A stretch of DNA of 64,000 nt, taken from positions 1,550,001-1,614,000 of the forward strand of contig NZ_PKQK01000001.1 of NCBI RefSeq assembly GCF_002968835.1. The letters run 5' to 3'. Under the pieces are notes generated by a model. The model worked only from the letters and a program-made list of their open reading frames with translations. It ran no database searches and was not told where the DNA came from. The number at the start of each line of letters is the position of its first letter. The first letter of the stretch is position 1. This document shows, piece after piece, positions 42,908 through 51,600 of the stretch. Made by a program: the position numbers and the translations under genes. Source of the stretch: Paenibacillus sp. PCH8. GTDB taxonomy: Bacteria > Bacillota > Bacilli > Paenibacillales > Paenibacillaceae.

Positions 42908-43909
42908 GTGAATATAGTCATTACAGGGGCTTCAGGATTCGTGGGATTTAATCTTTCACAGTATTTGGCGCAAAAGGGGCATCAAATTACCCTTCTGGAC
43001 CGGGATGATTATTGTAAGAGGCTTGTTCATATCTCTCCACTGTATGAAATGCCCTTCATCTGTTGTGACCTGGCATCAAACCGTGTTCAGTTGCCGATTG
43101 GAACGGATTATATTATTCATCTGGCAGCGATGCCACACGTTGATTATTCCTATCATCAGCCGGGGGAAGTTTTCCGCAACAATACGCTGAGCACCCAGGC
43201 TATCCTTCAGTATGCTACCGAACATAACATCCCTGTATTGCTGGCTTCATCCGTTGAGGTGTACGGCGGAGATTGGGGCAGGGTCTACCACGAATCGGAC
43301 CCGTATGCGCCTGTATCTCCATATTCTGCTTCCAAAGTAGCGTGCGAAATGCTTGCTCACTCCTATGGCCAATGTTACCAGCTTCCCGTCAAACTATTTC
43401 GTTTAACCAACCTGTATGGTCCGTGGCAACTCCCAGATCGTGTGATCCCTCGAAATTTTGGTCGGATGCTGGACGGACTGTCGCTGGATATCCAAGGGTC
43501 GGCGGTGCGTGATTTCTTGTATGTGGATGATGCCCTCCGGGCAATTGAACAGATTATGATTGCTGGCAAAGACGGACAGGTCTATAACGTATCGACCGGG
43601 CTGGGGACAACCATGAAGGAGATTGGCGAGATATTGAAACCGATGGATCGATCAGTGCCTGCTGTAGAGATTCGAGAGCAGGAACCTACCCAGTCGAGGG
43701 GGTCTAGTCTGGTCGGACATTCTGGCAGATTAAGAGCAGAATTGGGATGGTTACCGCAAACCACGTTGGAGCATGGATTGGAAAAGACTTTCCGCTGGTA
43801 TCAGGAACATCCGGAATGGGTAAGGCAGTTCAGCCGTCAATACCATACAACAAGAGAAACGCGCAGCTTCATAATTGATATGGCAAGATACGCAGTTCCA
43901 GCCGTATAA
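42908..43909 (+). CDS. NAD-dependent epimerase/dehydratase (extended SDR)
   Basis: This is an approximately 333-residue enzyme. It has the NAD-binding TGASGFVGFNLSQYL, an acidic residue after strand 2 (LLDRDD), and the active site with SS and YSASK (Tyr-x3-Lys, in SPYSASKVACEML). It also has the sugar-nucleotide-type RLTNLYGPWQLPDRVIPRNF and VRDFLYVDD. It is likely to act on a nucleotide sugar. The start is GTG 42908, with AAGGGGG 8 bases upstream. An in-frame ATG at 42815 would add about 31 residues before the Rossmann strand. Confidence 0.88.
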   Translation: MNIVITGASGFVGFNLSQYLAQKGHQITLLDRDDYCKRLVHISPLYEMPFICCDLASNRVQLPIGTDYIIHLAAMPHVDYSYHQPGEVFRNNTLSTQAILQYATEHNIPVLLASSVEVYGGDWGRVYHESDPYAPVSPYSASKVACEMLAHSYGQCYQLPVKLFRLTNLYGPWQLPDRVIPRNFGRMLDGLSLDIQGSAVRDFLYVDDALRAIEQIMIAGKDGQVYNVSTGLGTTMKEIGEILKPMDRSVPAVEIREQEPTQSRGSSLVGHSGRLRAELGWLPQTTLEHGLEKTFRWYQEHPEWVRQFSRQYHTTRETRSFIIDMARYAVPAV

Positions 43910-43921
43910 AACACAAAAAAA

Positions 43922-43966
43922 ACCAGGGAAGGGTGTATGGAATAACACCTTCCTTGGCTTTTTTGC
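43922..43966. terminator. bidirectional terminator
   Basis: CCAGGGAAGGGTGT pairs with CACCTTCCTTGG with one bulge. A long A run lies upstream and TTTTTT downstream. It ends the epimerase transcript and possibly the csbD-like transcript. Confidence 0.8.
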
Positions 43967-44072
43967 GCCTCCGTCACATTCTCGGATCATCCGAATACGG
44001 ACGGTTAGGCTGGTTAACGTATTTATCTATTGCACGAATTCATCGTGCTGTTTGACCTTGCATCTCAAAGAA

Positions 44073-44246
44073 CTAATGATCTTTTTTGATGTCGGCGATT
44101 TTATCCTGTACAGCACCTTTGGCTTTATCTTTCTTGCCCTCAGCCTGAAGGGATTTATTGTTCGTAGCATTACCGATCTGGTCCTTCACTTCGCCTTTGG
44201 CTTTGTTAATGCCTGCTTTAATTTTATCGCTAGTTGAGTTACTCAT
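44073..44246 (-). CDS. CsbD-family stress protein
   Basis: This 57-residue, highly charged, Gly/Lys-rich protein carries the CsbD signature (DKIKAGINKAKGEVKDQIGNA ... KKDKAKGAVQDKI). CsbD is a general-stress protein of unknown biochemistry, controlled by sigma-B in B. subtilis. The start is ATG 44246, because AAGGAGATG lies 7 bases upstream; the in-frame ATG at 44255 is part of that site. A sigma-B-like promoter lies upstream. Confidence 0.92.
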   Translation of the reverse strand: MSNSTSDKIKAGINKAKGEVKDQIGNATNNKSLQAEGKKDKAKGAVQDKIADIKKDH

Positions 44247-44282
44247 ATCGAACATCTCCTTCGTTGTCTGGTGTAGTTCATA

Positions 44283-44308
44283 TTAACCGGGTTGAGGATA
44301 TTCTAAAC
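44283..44308 (-). promoter_or_regulatory. possible sigma-B promoter of csbD
   Basis: On the minus strand GTTTAG (44308-44303), 14 bases, GGTTAA (44288-44283). It resembles GTTTAA-N12-14-GGGTAT with three mismatches. The known control of csbD supports it. The remaining sequence up to 44534 holds no gene. Confidence 0.45.
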
Positions 44309-44534
44309 GCATAAGACTCGTTATCCATTTTTTGCATTCTAACCATAAGAGGTTCATACTTGAAATAGAAAAGATGTATCTATGAGGGAATAAGGCCGAG
44401 CCTATCGCTGCATAATAACGAGAGTGACCAATTTCGTTGCATGAATATTGTGATTTTGGAAAACAGTTCCTGGAAATGTGAATAAATCAATCCTTCCTTG
44501 TGTACATATCGCACATCTGGTCATATGTAATCTT

Positions 44535-44562
44535 GTCTTAATACCATATATGGTATTAAGAC
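44535..44562. promoter_or_regulatory. perfect 28-bp palindrome
   Basis: GTCTTAATACCATA is followed directly by its exact complement TATGGTATTAAGAC, with no loop. It ends 45 bp upstream of the -35 of the yjlC-ndh promoter. No U-tract follows, so it is more like a strong dimer-binding operator than a terminator. The regulator is unknown. Confidence 0.6.
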
Positions 44563-44607
44563 GGATTTTGGACAGGAGGATTAGCCGTTGTAACCCGCCT
44601 GCATAAC

Positions 44608-44635
44608 TTGACAAAAAAATCGATTTTGTTACAAT
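44608..44635 (+). promoter_or_regulatory. sigma-A promoter of the yjlC-ndh operon
   Basis: TTGACA (44608-44613), 16 bases, TACAAT (44630-44635). It implies a leader of about 290 nt (44643-44932), in which no gene or clear hairpin was seen. Confidence 0.7.
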
Positions 44636-44654
44636 GTTCACAATATCTTCACAA
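44626..44654. promoter_or_regulatory. Rex-like operator overlapping the ndh promoter
   Basis: TTGTTACAATGTTCACAA (44626-44643) matches the Rex palindrome TTGTGAA-N4-TTCACAA in its right half and 5 of 7 bases in its left. A second TTCACAA half-site follows at 44648-44654. The site covers the -10, as expected for repression at low NADH. Confidence 0.55.
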
Positions 44655-44932
44655 GTGTAAAAAATTTCTTTTTCATGTTCATGTGTAAGAGGTGTAATAT
44701 AGGGGTATAGAGTTCGGTTTCGGCCTGCTTGTCGTTTTGTGCGTCAACACATGTTGTCCGCAATAGATCCAAGATACAATGCATGATACGGGAGCAGCCA
44801 TGAGCTACGCTTATCCTATTGTGTGAAATTTGGTACATTTAGTGTATTCAATGTATTTGTGGTTCGGCTCTGCTTGACAGGCATCATGAAAGTCGCGGAC
44901 TTCTATCCCAAAGTAAAGGAGGACTTTCTCTT

Positions 44933-45379
44933 ATGTCACAATCGCCTACTCAACAAGAGGTGCCGGTTACAGAAGGTGCCGACGTTTCCCAACGCCAGTC
45001 CTTGGACGTACTGGATCAACTGATGAAGCCTGAAGTACAGGAGTCTTTAACCGTTCTGGTGGAGAACCTGCCTAAATTGGCTGAAATGGTTACTGCTATG
45101 ACGAAAGCTTATGACTTTGCACAAAGTGTAGCTACAGACAAAGTTCTGATCAGCGACACAATGAGCGCAATGGGCGAGTTCGCTAAGCCTGTTGTAGACA
45201 AAGCTAAAGGTGTAGCTTCTGCTGCCATCGAAGCTAATGATCGTGCGCAAACAGAGCAAACTTCAGTTGGCTTGTTCGCTATGCTGAAAATGCTCAAAGA
45301 TCCAAACGTACAACAATCGCTTCGTTTTGCTCAATCTTTCCTGAGCATCCTGAACGAGCGTCAACAACCGAAACGTTAA
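44933..45379 (+). CDS. DUF1641 protein (YjlC-like)
   Basis: This 148-residue soluble helical protein carries the DUF1641 pattern (DQLMKPEVQESLTVLVENLP, GLFAMLKMLKDPNVQQSLRF). It precedes the NADH dehydrogenase gene, as yjlC precedes ndh in B. subtilis. Codons favour GCT, CGT, GAA and AAC much more than in the neighbours, a sign of high expression shared with ndh. AAAGGAGG lies 10 bases before ATG 44933. The molecular role is unknown. Confidence 0.88.
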   Translation: MSQSPTQQEVPVTEGADVSQRQSLDVLDQLMKPEVQESLTVLVENLPKLAEMVTAMTKAYDFAQSVATDKVLISDTMSAMGEFAKPVVDKAKGVASAAIEANDRAQTEQTSVGLFAMLKMLKDPNVQQSLRFAQSFLSILNERQQPKR

Positions 45380-45403
45380 GACTTAGAAGAACGGAGGATG
45401 GAT

Positions 45404-46585
45404 ATGTCGAAGCAAATTTTGATCTTGGGTGGAGGATACGGCGGTCTGTTGACTGCGCTGACTGCACGTCAGTACTTGTCTCCTGAAGAAGCGACAATCA
45501 CTGTCGTTAACCGTTACCCTACACACCAAATTATTACGGAACTGCACCGTCTTGCAGCGGGAAGCATTGCTGAACAAGCAGTTGCTCTTCCACTCGAAAA
45601 ATTGCTGCGTGGCAAAAACGTGAACTTGAAAATCGATACGGTGGATACAATCAAGCCGGACGAGAAGAAAGTTCTGATGACCAGCGGCTCCACATACTCT
45701 TACGATGCACTCGTCGTTGCCCTGGGCAGCGAAACAGCATTCTTCGGAATTCCGGGATTGCAAGAGTACAGCTTCACGCTCAAATCGGTTAGCGATGCCA
45801 ACCGTATTCGTGCACACGTTGAAGCACGTCTGGATGCTTACAAACAGTCCGGCAACAAAGCAGACGCTACGTTTGTTATTGGTGGCGGCGGCTTGACTGG
45901 TATTGAGCTTGTTGGCGAATTTGCTGACCTGCTTCCTGCTGTATGTCAAGAAAAAGGGATCGACTTCAAAGAAGTTTCCCTGTATACCGTTGAAGCAGGC
46001 CCATCCATCCTGGCAGGATTCCCTCCAGAGCTGGTTGACCGTGCGAAAGCGAGTCTTGAGAAACGTGGCGTTAACTTCATTGTTGGCGTAGCGATTACCG
46101 AGATGAAAGAAAACGAGGTTCTACTGAAAGACGGCAGCTCCATCCCTACGAACACACTCGTATGGACAGGTGGCGTACAAGGCAACGCTGTTGTTGCTAA
46201 CAGCGGAATTGAAGTGGATCGCGGCCGTGCGAAAGTTACGGAAGTTCTGCAATCTACTTCTCACAAAGACGTGTTTGTTGCTGGTGACAGCGCAGTGGTC
46301 TTCCCTAGCGAAGGCGCTCGCCCTTACCCTCCAACAGCACAATTGGCTTGGCAAATGGGTGAGACTATTGGTCACAACTTGGGCGTTATGTTCAAAGGTG
46401 GCGCAATGGAATCCTTCACACCAGTATTCTCCGGTACGCTGGGAAGTCTGGGTCGTAAAGATGCTGTCGGCATGATCGGTGGCAACCAGACTCGTCTGAA
46501 AGGTCTGCCTGCAACCATGATGAAAGAAGCAAGTAACATCCGTTACCTGGCTCACATTCACGGTTTGTTCGCACTGGCTTACTAA
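45404..46585 (+). CDS. ndh: type II NADH:quinone oxidoreductase
   Basis: This 393-residue peripheral flavoprotein transfers electrons from NADH to menaquinone without pumping protons. The FAD-binding N-terminus is ILILGGGYGGLLTALTA and the second dinucleotide site is FVIGGGGLTGIELVGEFADL. It also has VFVAGDSAVVF and the quinone-site region YPPTAQLAWQMGE. The C-terminal amphipathic membrane-binding part ends in YLAHIHGLFALAY. ATG 45404 is preferred because GGAGG abuts the in-frame ATG at 45398. It is co-transcribed with the yjlC-like gene, 24 bp upstream. Confidence 0.95.
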   Translation: MSKQILILGGGYGGLLTALTARQYLSPEEATITVVNRYPTHQIITELHRLAAGSIAEQAVALPLEKLLRGKNVNLKIDTVDTIKPDEKKVLMTSGSTYSYDALVVALGSETAFFGIPGLQEYSFTLKSVSDANRIRAHVEARLDAYKQSGNKADATFVIGGGGLTGIELVGEFADLLPAVCQEKGIDFKEVSLYTVEAGPSILAGFPPELVDRAKASLEKRGVNFIVGVAITEMKENEVLLKDGSSIPTNTLVWTGGVQGNAVVANSGIEVDRGRAKVTEVLQSTSHKDVFVAGDSAVVFPSEGARPYPPTAQLAWQMGETIGHNLGVMFKGGAMESFTPVFSGTLGSLGRKDAVGMIGGNQTRLKGLPATMMKEASNIRYLAHIHGLFALAY

Positions 46586-46600
46586 TCTTCATGCCATTCA

Positions 46601-46627
46601 AGGGCGCCCTTCTGGGCGTCCTTTTTT
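46601..46627 (+). terminator. intrinsic terminator after ndh
   Basis: The 9-bp GC-rich stem AGGGCGCCC / GGGCGTCCT (one G-U) has loop TTCT, followed by TTTTTT. Confidence 0.85.
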
Positions 46628-46812
46628 CTGTTGTAATGGACAACAAAGATCATTAATATTCAGATGTGAAGAGAGCGCGGCGGAAGTGCTCGATCTGAGG
46701 TCGCGTATAAATCGTACAGGGTCTAAGGTATATTATTAGACAATGGAATGTTATATTTCCCATAGATGTTCAGATGATGTACCGGATATGTATATAACGG
46801 ACATGGACCAGG

Positions 46813-46845
46813 AGCCGGCGCTTAGAAGCGCCGGCTTTCGTTTAA
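46813..46845 (+). terminator. orphan terminator-like hairpin
   Basis: The 11-bp perfect stem AGCCGGCGCTT / AAGCGCCGGCT has a two-base loop and is followed by TTCGTTTAAATT. No coding gene precedes it, since ndh has its own terminator. It could end a short untranslated transcript from 46630-46812 or act as an insulator. Nothing else was seen in this 340-bp gap. Confidence 0.45.
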
Positions 46846-46925
46846 ATTATAGGATGAGCATCTATAAATAAAAGGAACGGATAGCAGCAACAAACGATCC
46901 GTTCAACCGAGAGGAGAAATGACGT

Positions 46926-47570
46926 ATGAACGTTTTAGTTATAGGAGCCAATGGGCAAATCGGCAAGTTTGTGGTGGAGCAGCTGGTACAGGAAGGCAAA
47001 CATAAAGTCACTGCCATGATCCGCAAACCGGAGCAGGCAGACGCACTGAAGGAACTCGGCGCCCATGTGGTGATTGGCGATCTGGAGGGCAGTGTAGAGG
47101 ACTTGGCTGAGGCAATGAAGGATCATAATGCAATTGTGTTTACGGCGGGTTCAGGCGGATCTACCGGTCAGGATAAAACGCTGCTGATCGATCTGGATGG
47201 TGCGGTGAAGACAATGGAAGCGGCAGAGCAGCAAGGCATCTCCAGATATATTCTGGTCAGTGCGTATGGCGCAGATCAACGGGACAAATGGTCAGAGTCC
47301 ATCAAGCCATATTATGTGGCGAAGCACTATGCGGACCGTGCATTGTTTGCAAGTGATCTGAATTACACGATTATTCGTCCCGGTGGTCTGAAGAACGAAC
47401 CAGGCACAGGCAAGATTGCAGTCGGAACGGGACTGGCACCAGGAAGCATTCCGCGTGAAGATGTGGCCCGCGTCATCGTGGCTTCTTTGCAGGAAGAGAA
47501 GACGTACCGGATGGCCTTTGATCTGATTGCCGGGGATCGGTCAGTTGAAGATGCCTTGGGCAAACTGTAG
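46926..47570 (+). CDS. NAD(P)-binding atypical SDR (YhfK-like)
   Basis: This 214-residue protein has an N-terminal Rossmann motif VLVIGANGQIGKFVVEQL and a basic AMIRKPEQ after strand 2, which favours NADP. It also has the YYVAKHYADRAL helix and a IIRPGGLKNEPGTG strand as in the YhfK/NmrA-like group. The substrate is unknown. GAGAGGAG lies 9 bases before ATG 46926. It lies 54 bp upstream of the response regulator gene without a clear terminator between. Confidence 0.9.
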   Translation: MNVLVIGANGQIGKFVVEQLVQEGKHKVTAMIRKPEQADALKELGAHVVIGDLEGSVEDLAEAMKDHNAIVFTAGSGGSTGQDKTLLIDLDGAVKTMEAAEQQGISRYILVSAYGADQRDKWSESIKPYYVAKHYADRALFASDLNYTIIRPGGLKNEPGTGKIAVGTGLAPGSIPREDVARVIVASLQEEKTYRMAFDLIAGDRSVEDALGKL

Positions 47571-47624
47571 ATGTTATTGTAAGATAACGGGAGAATGAAA
47601 TGATGGGGATGAGGGGAGCGCTGC

Positions 47625-48368
47625 ATGAACGAAGCCGTGCTGGTCATAGAGGATGAGCCCAAAATAGCACGTCTGCTTGAACTGGAATTACAGTATGAGG
47701 GATATCAGGTAGGCAAGGCGGGGAGTGGAATAGAAGGATTGGAGAAGGTTGCGGAAGGACAGTGGGATCTAATTCTGCTCGATGTGATGCTCCCGGGACT
47801 GAGTGGAATTGAGGTGTTACGGCGGGTTCGTGCCAAAGATGCTACGATTCCGATCATAATGCTCACAGCCAAAGATTCCGTTGAAGATAAGGTATCTGGT
47901 CTTGATCTCGGAGCCAATGACTACATTACTAAGCCATTCCAGATTGAAGAGCTGCTTGCCAGAGTTCGGGCCGCCTTACGGCTTAGTGCAGTCGCGTCTG
48001 TGGCTTCATCTTCTACATCTAATGCAGGGAATGACTCATCTGGGCATAAGGATGAATCTGAGGCGGGCTGGTTGACGGCTGCCGGATTGAAACTAAATGA
48101 AGGAACGCGAGAGATATCCCGAGATGGCGTGCCCATTGAGCTTACTCCACGTGAGTTCGACCTGTTGGTATACCTGCTTCAGAATCAACGTCAGGTGCTC
48201 AGTCGTGACCAGATTGTGCAGGCCGTGTGGGGATACGATTATTATGGAGATACCAATGTGGTGGATGTGTATATCCGTTATGTGCGCAAAAAGGTGGATA
48301 ACGGATTCACACCGCCCTTAATACATACCGTACGGGGCGTAGGGTACGTCCTGAAGGAACAGTTATGA
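47625..48368 (+). CDS. OmpR-family response regulator (YkoG-like)
   Basis: This 247-residue regulator has a receiver with IEDE, phosphoacceptor D in LILLDVMLPGLSG, T in MLTAKD and K in ITKPF. The linker of about 30 residues is unusually long and Ser-rich (SAVASVASSSTSNAGNDSSG). The winged helix is IELTPREFDLLVYLLQ...RGVGYVL. The gene overlaps the kinase gene by 4 bp (ATGA). The set RR-HK-PepSY resembles B. subtilis ykoGHI. Confidence 0.94.
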   Translation: MNEAVLVIEDEPKIARLLELELQYEGYQVGKAGSGIEGLEKVAEGQWDLILLDVMLPGLSGIEVLRRVRAKDATIPIIMLTAKDSVEDKVSGLDLGANDYITKPFQIEELLARVRAALRLSAVASVASSSTSNAGNDSSGHKDESEAGWLTAAGLKLNEGTREISRDGVPIELTPREFDLLVYLLQNQRQVLSRDQIVQAVWGYDYYGDTNVVDVYIRYVRKKVDNGFTPPLIHTVRGVGYVLKEQL

Positions 48369-49741
48369 GCCTGCGAAGTAAAATCTACGGATATTCGTCT
48401 GTATTATTTGCCGTGCTGTTAATCGCGGTCAACCTGTCCGTTTATATCGTGTTTGAACGGATGTCCATTGATAACGAGGTTCATCGGGTGGAGGCGGAAG
48501 CGGAGTCTATTGTCAAAGGAGTGCGTCAGTCTGCCGGCTCCATTCCGCCGGATGACTTGCTACGGGCCTATGCGCCTGTCAACGGCATGCTTCGGATTGT
48601 TAATGAGGATGGCACCAGCTCTCCGGTGACGACAACCTCAGCTTCCGAGCAGCTGAGCAAGCTGCCTTACAAGTATGAAAGTGAGAAGAAATCCGAGTAT
48701 ACCCAAGTAGATCAGATCGGTTATGTATGGGTATCTGTACCTGTCATCTGGCCCGATGGCGAGGTGGTGAATGTACAGGTTACTGAGAGTATCGCAGAGA
48801 CGGAGAACCGTCTATCGGTACTTCGTACCGTGCTTGTGGCAGTCACGATTATTGCTCTCATTCCAGCCATTATCTCCAGCCGGATTCTGGCGAACCGGAT
48901 GACCAGACCGATTCAGCAGATGACACGCACGATGAGTGACATTCAGTCCAGCGGCCAATTCAAGCGTCTTCCACTGGAGGAAGGATCGAAGGATGAGTTG
49001 AAAACGATGGGCCAGACGTTTAACCGGATGATGGATCTGCTCGAATCCAACTTTGAACGACAGGAACGATTTGTCTCGGACGCATCCCATGAACTCAAAA
49101 CACCGCTGACCATTATTGAGAGCTATGCCAGTCTACTACAGCGGCGAGGGAAAGAACGGCCCGAGGTATTCGATGAAGCGGTCGAAGCGATTCTGTCCGA
49201 ATCCGTTCGTATGCGGGAGATGACCGAGCAACTGCTGTTGCTCGCGAAGCAGCCAGAGCAGTGGAATGTACAGTTGGAGCGTGTGGATATTACGAGACTG
49301 GCAACAGAATCCACCCGTGCATTTCGCGAAGCCTATCACCGCGAAGTCCGGTGTGAAGATTCGGGTCCAATCTGGGCGATCAGCGATGAGAGCAAGCTGA
49401 AGCAACTGTTGTTTATTTTGCTGGATAATGCCCGGAAGTATAGTGAAGATGCGATTGAAGTCAGGCTGGAAGCCGAGGGACAAGAGTGCCGAATTCGGAT
49501 CGTGGATACCGGAATTGGTATGCGGGAGGACGAGCTGGAGAAGGTGTTTGACCGATTCTACCGGGTTGATCCGGCCAGAACACGCAGCTTAGGCGCAAGT
49601 GGTTCAGGTCTGGGATTGTCGCTTGCCAAAGAACTTGCAGGTGCAGTGGGAGCGCGGATTGAGCTTGCCAGTATCGAGGGTGAGGGCACCGAGGCTTCGA
49701 TTATTTTGCCATTATCAGTTCAGAGCGGGACGCTCTCATGA
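48365..49741 (+). CDS. sensor histidine kinase (YkoH-like)
   Basis: This 458-residue kinase has TM1 about residues 8-30, an extracellular sensor of about 115 residues (PPDDLLRAYAPVNGML...), TM2 about 153-173, and HAMP. HisKA has H242 (SDASHELKTPLTIIE). HATPase shows ILLDNARKYS, DTGIGM, FDRFYRVD and SGLGLSLAK. It is co-translated with the regulator. The next two genes encode PepSY proteins that may be its targets or modulators. Confidence 0.94.
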   Translation: MSLRSKIYGYSSVLFAVLLIAVNLSVYIVFERMSIDNEVHRVEAEAESIVKGVRQSAGSIPPDDLLRAYAPVNGMLRIVNEDGTSSPVTTTSASEQLSKLPYKYESEKKSEYTQVDQIGYVWVSVPVIWPDGEVVNVQVTESIAETENRLSVLRTVLVAVTIIALIPAIISSRILANRMTRPIQQMTRTMSDIQSSGQFKRLPLEEGSKDELKTMGQTFNRMMDLLESNFERQERFVSDASHELKTPLTIIESYASLLQRRGKERPEVFDEAVEAILSESVRMREMTEQLLLLAKQPEQWNVQLERVDITRLATESTRAFREAYHREVRCEDSGPIWAISDESKLKQLLFILLDNARKYSEDAIEVRLEAEGQECRIRIVDTGIGMREDELEKVFDRFYRVDPARTRSLGASGSGLGLSLAKELAGAVGARIELASIEGEGTEASIILPLSVQSGTLS

Positions 49742-49819
49742 AATTCTCATTCTTCTCTTATATACTGATAAGCATCAGATTAACTGGGGATGTTAAGAGA
49801 GCGCATAGGGGGAAACGGG

Positions 49820-50620
49820 ATGACAGAGCATGAGCAGCGACCACCGGAAATGAAACGGCATGAACAGATGACCAGCGGATGGGCAAAATCGCGAAGATCA
49901 CTCTGGTGGGGCGCAGGGCTTCTCATTGTGCTGATTGTGGCAGCTGTTACTTGGTGGAAGCCGTGGCAATCGGCTAGCGTGGTGCTTACGGAAGGTGCGG
50001 CGGCCCAATCGGTGCTGGATCAATATCCGGGGGAGATTGTCCATTCCACGTTGAAGGATGGGACGTACATCATGCAGCTACGCTCGGAAACCGGATTGTA
50101 TGAAGTACAGGTGGATGCCGTCACGGCTACCGTGAATTCCATCAAACGGCTGGAGTCTAACCCACAAGCGGAAGAGAAGACGTTATGGAGCCGCGAGCAG
50201 ATCAAGACAGCATTGTTAAAACAACAAACGGATGACCAATTGGTCTCGCTTGAACTTGTGGAGCAGCAAGGCAGTCCGGTCTACACCGCGGTCGTGAAGG
50301 CGAAGGATAACAGCCGTGAAGAACTCACGATTGATCCATATTCCGGAGAGACGATATCTTCCAAAACAATTGCAGCGCCAACAACTGAACCGACCAAGGA
50401 AGATCCCAAGCCCCAGTTTCTGAGCGAGAAACAAGCAAAACAGAAGGCGCTTGCGGAGGTCTCCGGGGAAGTAGATGACATTGAACTGCGTGGAACCAAC
50501 AGTGGGAATCCATATTATTTGGTAGAAATTGATCTGGCGGATGGCCGGGAGGCTATTGTGCAGGTGAATGCCATCTCGGGAGCAATTCGTTCCGTGACTT
50601 GGGATGAGGACGAGGATTAA
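49820..50620 (+). CDS. membrane-anchored protein with two PepSY domains
   Basis: This is a 266-residue protein. A cytoplasmic head of about 27 residues is followed by one membrane helix (about 29-46, LLIVLIVAAVTWW). Two extracellular PepSY units follow: about 65-170 (a divergent unit) and about 195-266 (LSEKQAKQKALAEVSGEVDD ... YLVEIDLADGREAIVQVNAISG). PepSY domains are thought to inhibit or chaperone proteases or signal at the envelope. The start is ATG 49820, with AGGGGGAA 7 bases upstream. It lies 78 bp after the kinase gene. Confidence 0.85.
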   Translation: MTEHEQRPPEMKRHEQMTSGWAKSRRSLWWGAGLLIVLIVAAVTWWKPWQSASVVLTEGAAAQSVLDQYPGEIVHSTLKDGTYIMQLRSETGLYEVQVDAVTATVNSIKRLESNPQAEEKTLWSREQIKTALLKQQTDDQLVSLELVEQQGSPVYTAVVKAKDNSREELTIDPYSGETISSKTIAAPTTEPTKEDPKPQFLSEKQAKQKALAEVSGEVDDIELRGTNSGNPYYLVEIDLADGREAIVQVNAISGAIRSVTWDEDED

Positions 50621-50670
50621 CTTTTGCAAGGGAAAGAGGAATGATTGAAGATAGCATTAAATTGTTGGAC

Positions 50671-50701
50671 AGATGATTCCTAATGTGGAGTCATCTTTTT
50701 C
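50671..50701 (+). terminator. intrinsic terminator
   Basis: AGATGATTCC pairs with GGAGTCATCT (one G-U) around TAATGT, followed by TTTTCATTTG. It separates the two PepSY genes. Confidence 0.75.
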
Positions 50702-50853
50702 ATTTGTTTTTGAATACATACATCATGAACACCAGTTAAATGAGCACGCTCCTCATTTTCTCATCAAATTCTAATCTAACTCTCGCTGATCTCTCATTCG
50801 TACAGGTTATTCTATAAATGTAGACGAGAACGAGAACAATAACGAGGAGATGA

Positions 50854-51489
50854 ATGATGATGATGAACAAACATAAACTTTGGATAGGTAGCTTGTCGGC
50901 AGCGGTATTACTTGGAGGGTCTGCGGTAGCAACGAGCGGAAATGTGAACGGACAATCCATACAAACGACACCAGCGTCAACGACACAATCCATAACACAG
51001 AACCAGAACAAAACAGGAAAATTGCTGACAGTAGCACAAGCGAAAGCGGTAGCGTTGAAAGCAGCCGAAGGTAAAGTGGATGATGTGGATTTGGAGCGCA
51101 GAAACGGACAAACGTTCTATGAAGTCGAAATCGACAGAAAAGGAAGCCATGATGTGGTCGTTCGTCTGGATGCCTACACAGGCAAAATTCTGGCAGTCGT
51201 GGATGATGAAGATTACGATGACGACGATGATAATAATGGTGCGGTAACAGGTAACACTTCTAACTCATCTGCTTCCAAGCAGGTCAAATTAACGGCATCC
51301 CAAGCTTCAAACATTGCGTTGAAACAGGTGACAGGTGGTAAAGTAACCAAAGTCGAGCTGGATCATGATGATGGTCGCTATGTGTATGAGATCGAACTAA
51401 GAACCGCTCAAGGTGAAGCTGATGTAGATATCGATGCGAACACAGGTAAGGTACTTTCGTTCGATCAGGATTTTAATGACGAAGATTAA
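50854..51489 (+). CDS. secreted protein with two PepSY domains and Asp-rich linker
   Basis: This is an approximately 211-residue protein. Four ATG codons in a row (50854-50865) follow GAGGAG, so the exact start is uncertain; the third or fourth gives the best spacing. There is a signal peptide (about 1-30), a Ser/Thr/Gln-rich linker, and PepSY 1 (LTVAQAKAVALKAAEGKVDD...VVVRLDAYTGKI). An acidic linker (DDEDYDDDDDNNG) and PepSY 2 (LTASQASNIALKQVTGGKV...DVDIDANTGKVLSF) follow. It has its own promoter region after the preceding terminator. It is likely regulated by the adjacent two-component pair; this is inference. Confidence 0.88.
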   Translation: MMMMNKHKLWIGSLSAAVLLGGSAVATSGNVNGQSIQTTPASTTQSITQNQNKTGKLLTVAQAKAVALKAAEGKVDDVDLERRNGQTFYEVEIDRKGSHDVVVRLDAYTGKILAVVDDEDYDDDDDNNGAVTGNTSNSSASKQVKLTASQASNIALKQVTGGKVTKVELDHDDGRYVYEIELRTAQGEADVDIDANTGKVLSFDQDFNDED

Positions 51490-51600
51490 GCAATAGGGCG
51501 CGGCGAGTAATGCTTATACAACATCATATGACGAACCTGACTACGAAAAGCCACATACAGCCAGAGATATTCACAATATTATGCAGGGCAGGGATAGCAG

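Noticed and set aside
44643..44932. Riboswitch or attenuator in the long ndh leader
   Set aside because: No terminator-like hairpin with a U-tract and no known riboswitch core was seen in this stretch by eye.
49745..50805. Shared TCTCATTC word before both PepSY genes as a regulator site
   Set aside because: The word is short, and its spacing to the possible -10 elements differs (8 versus about 13 bases).
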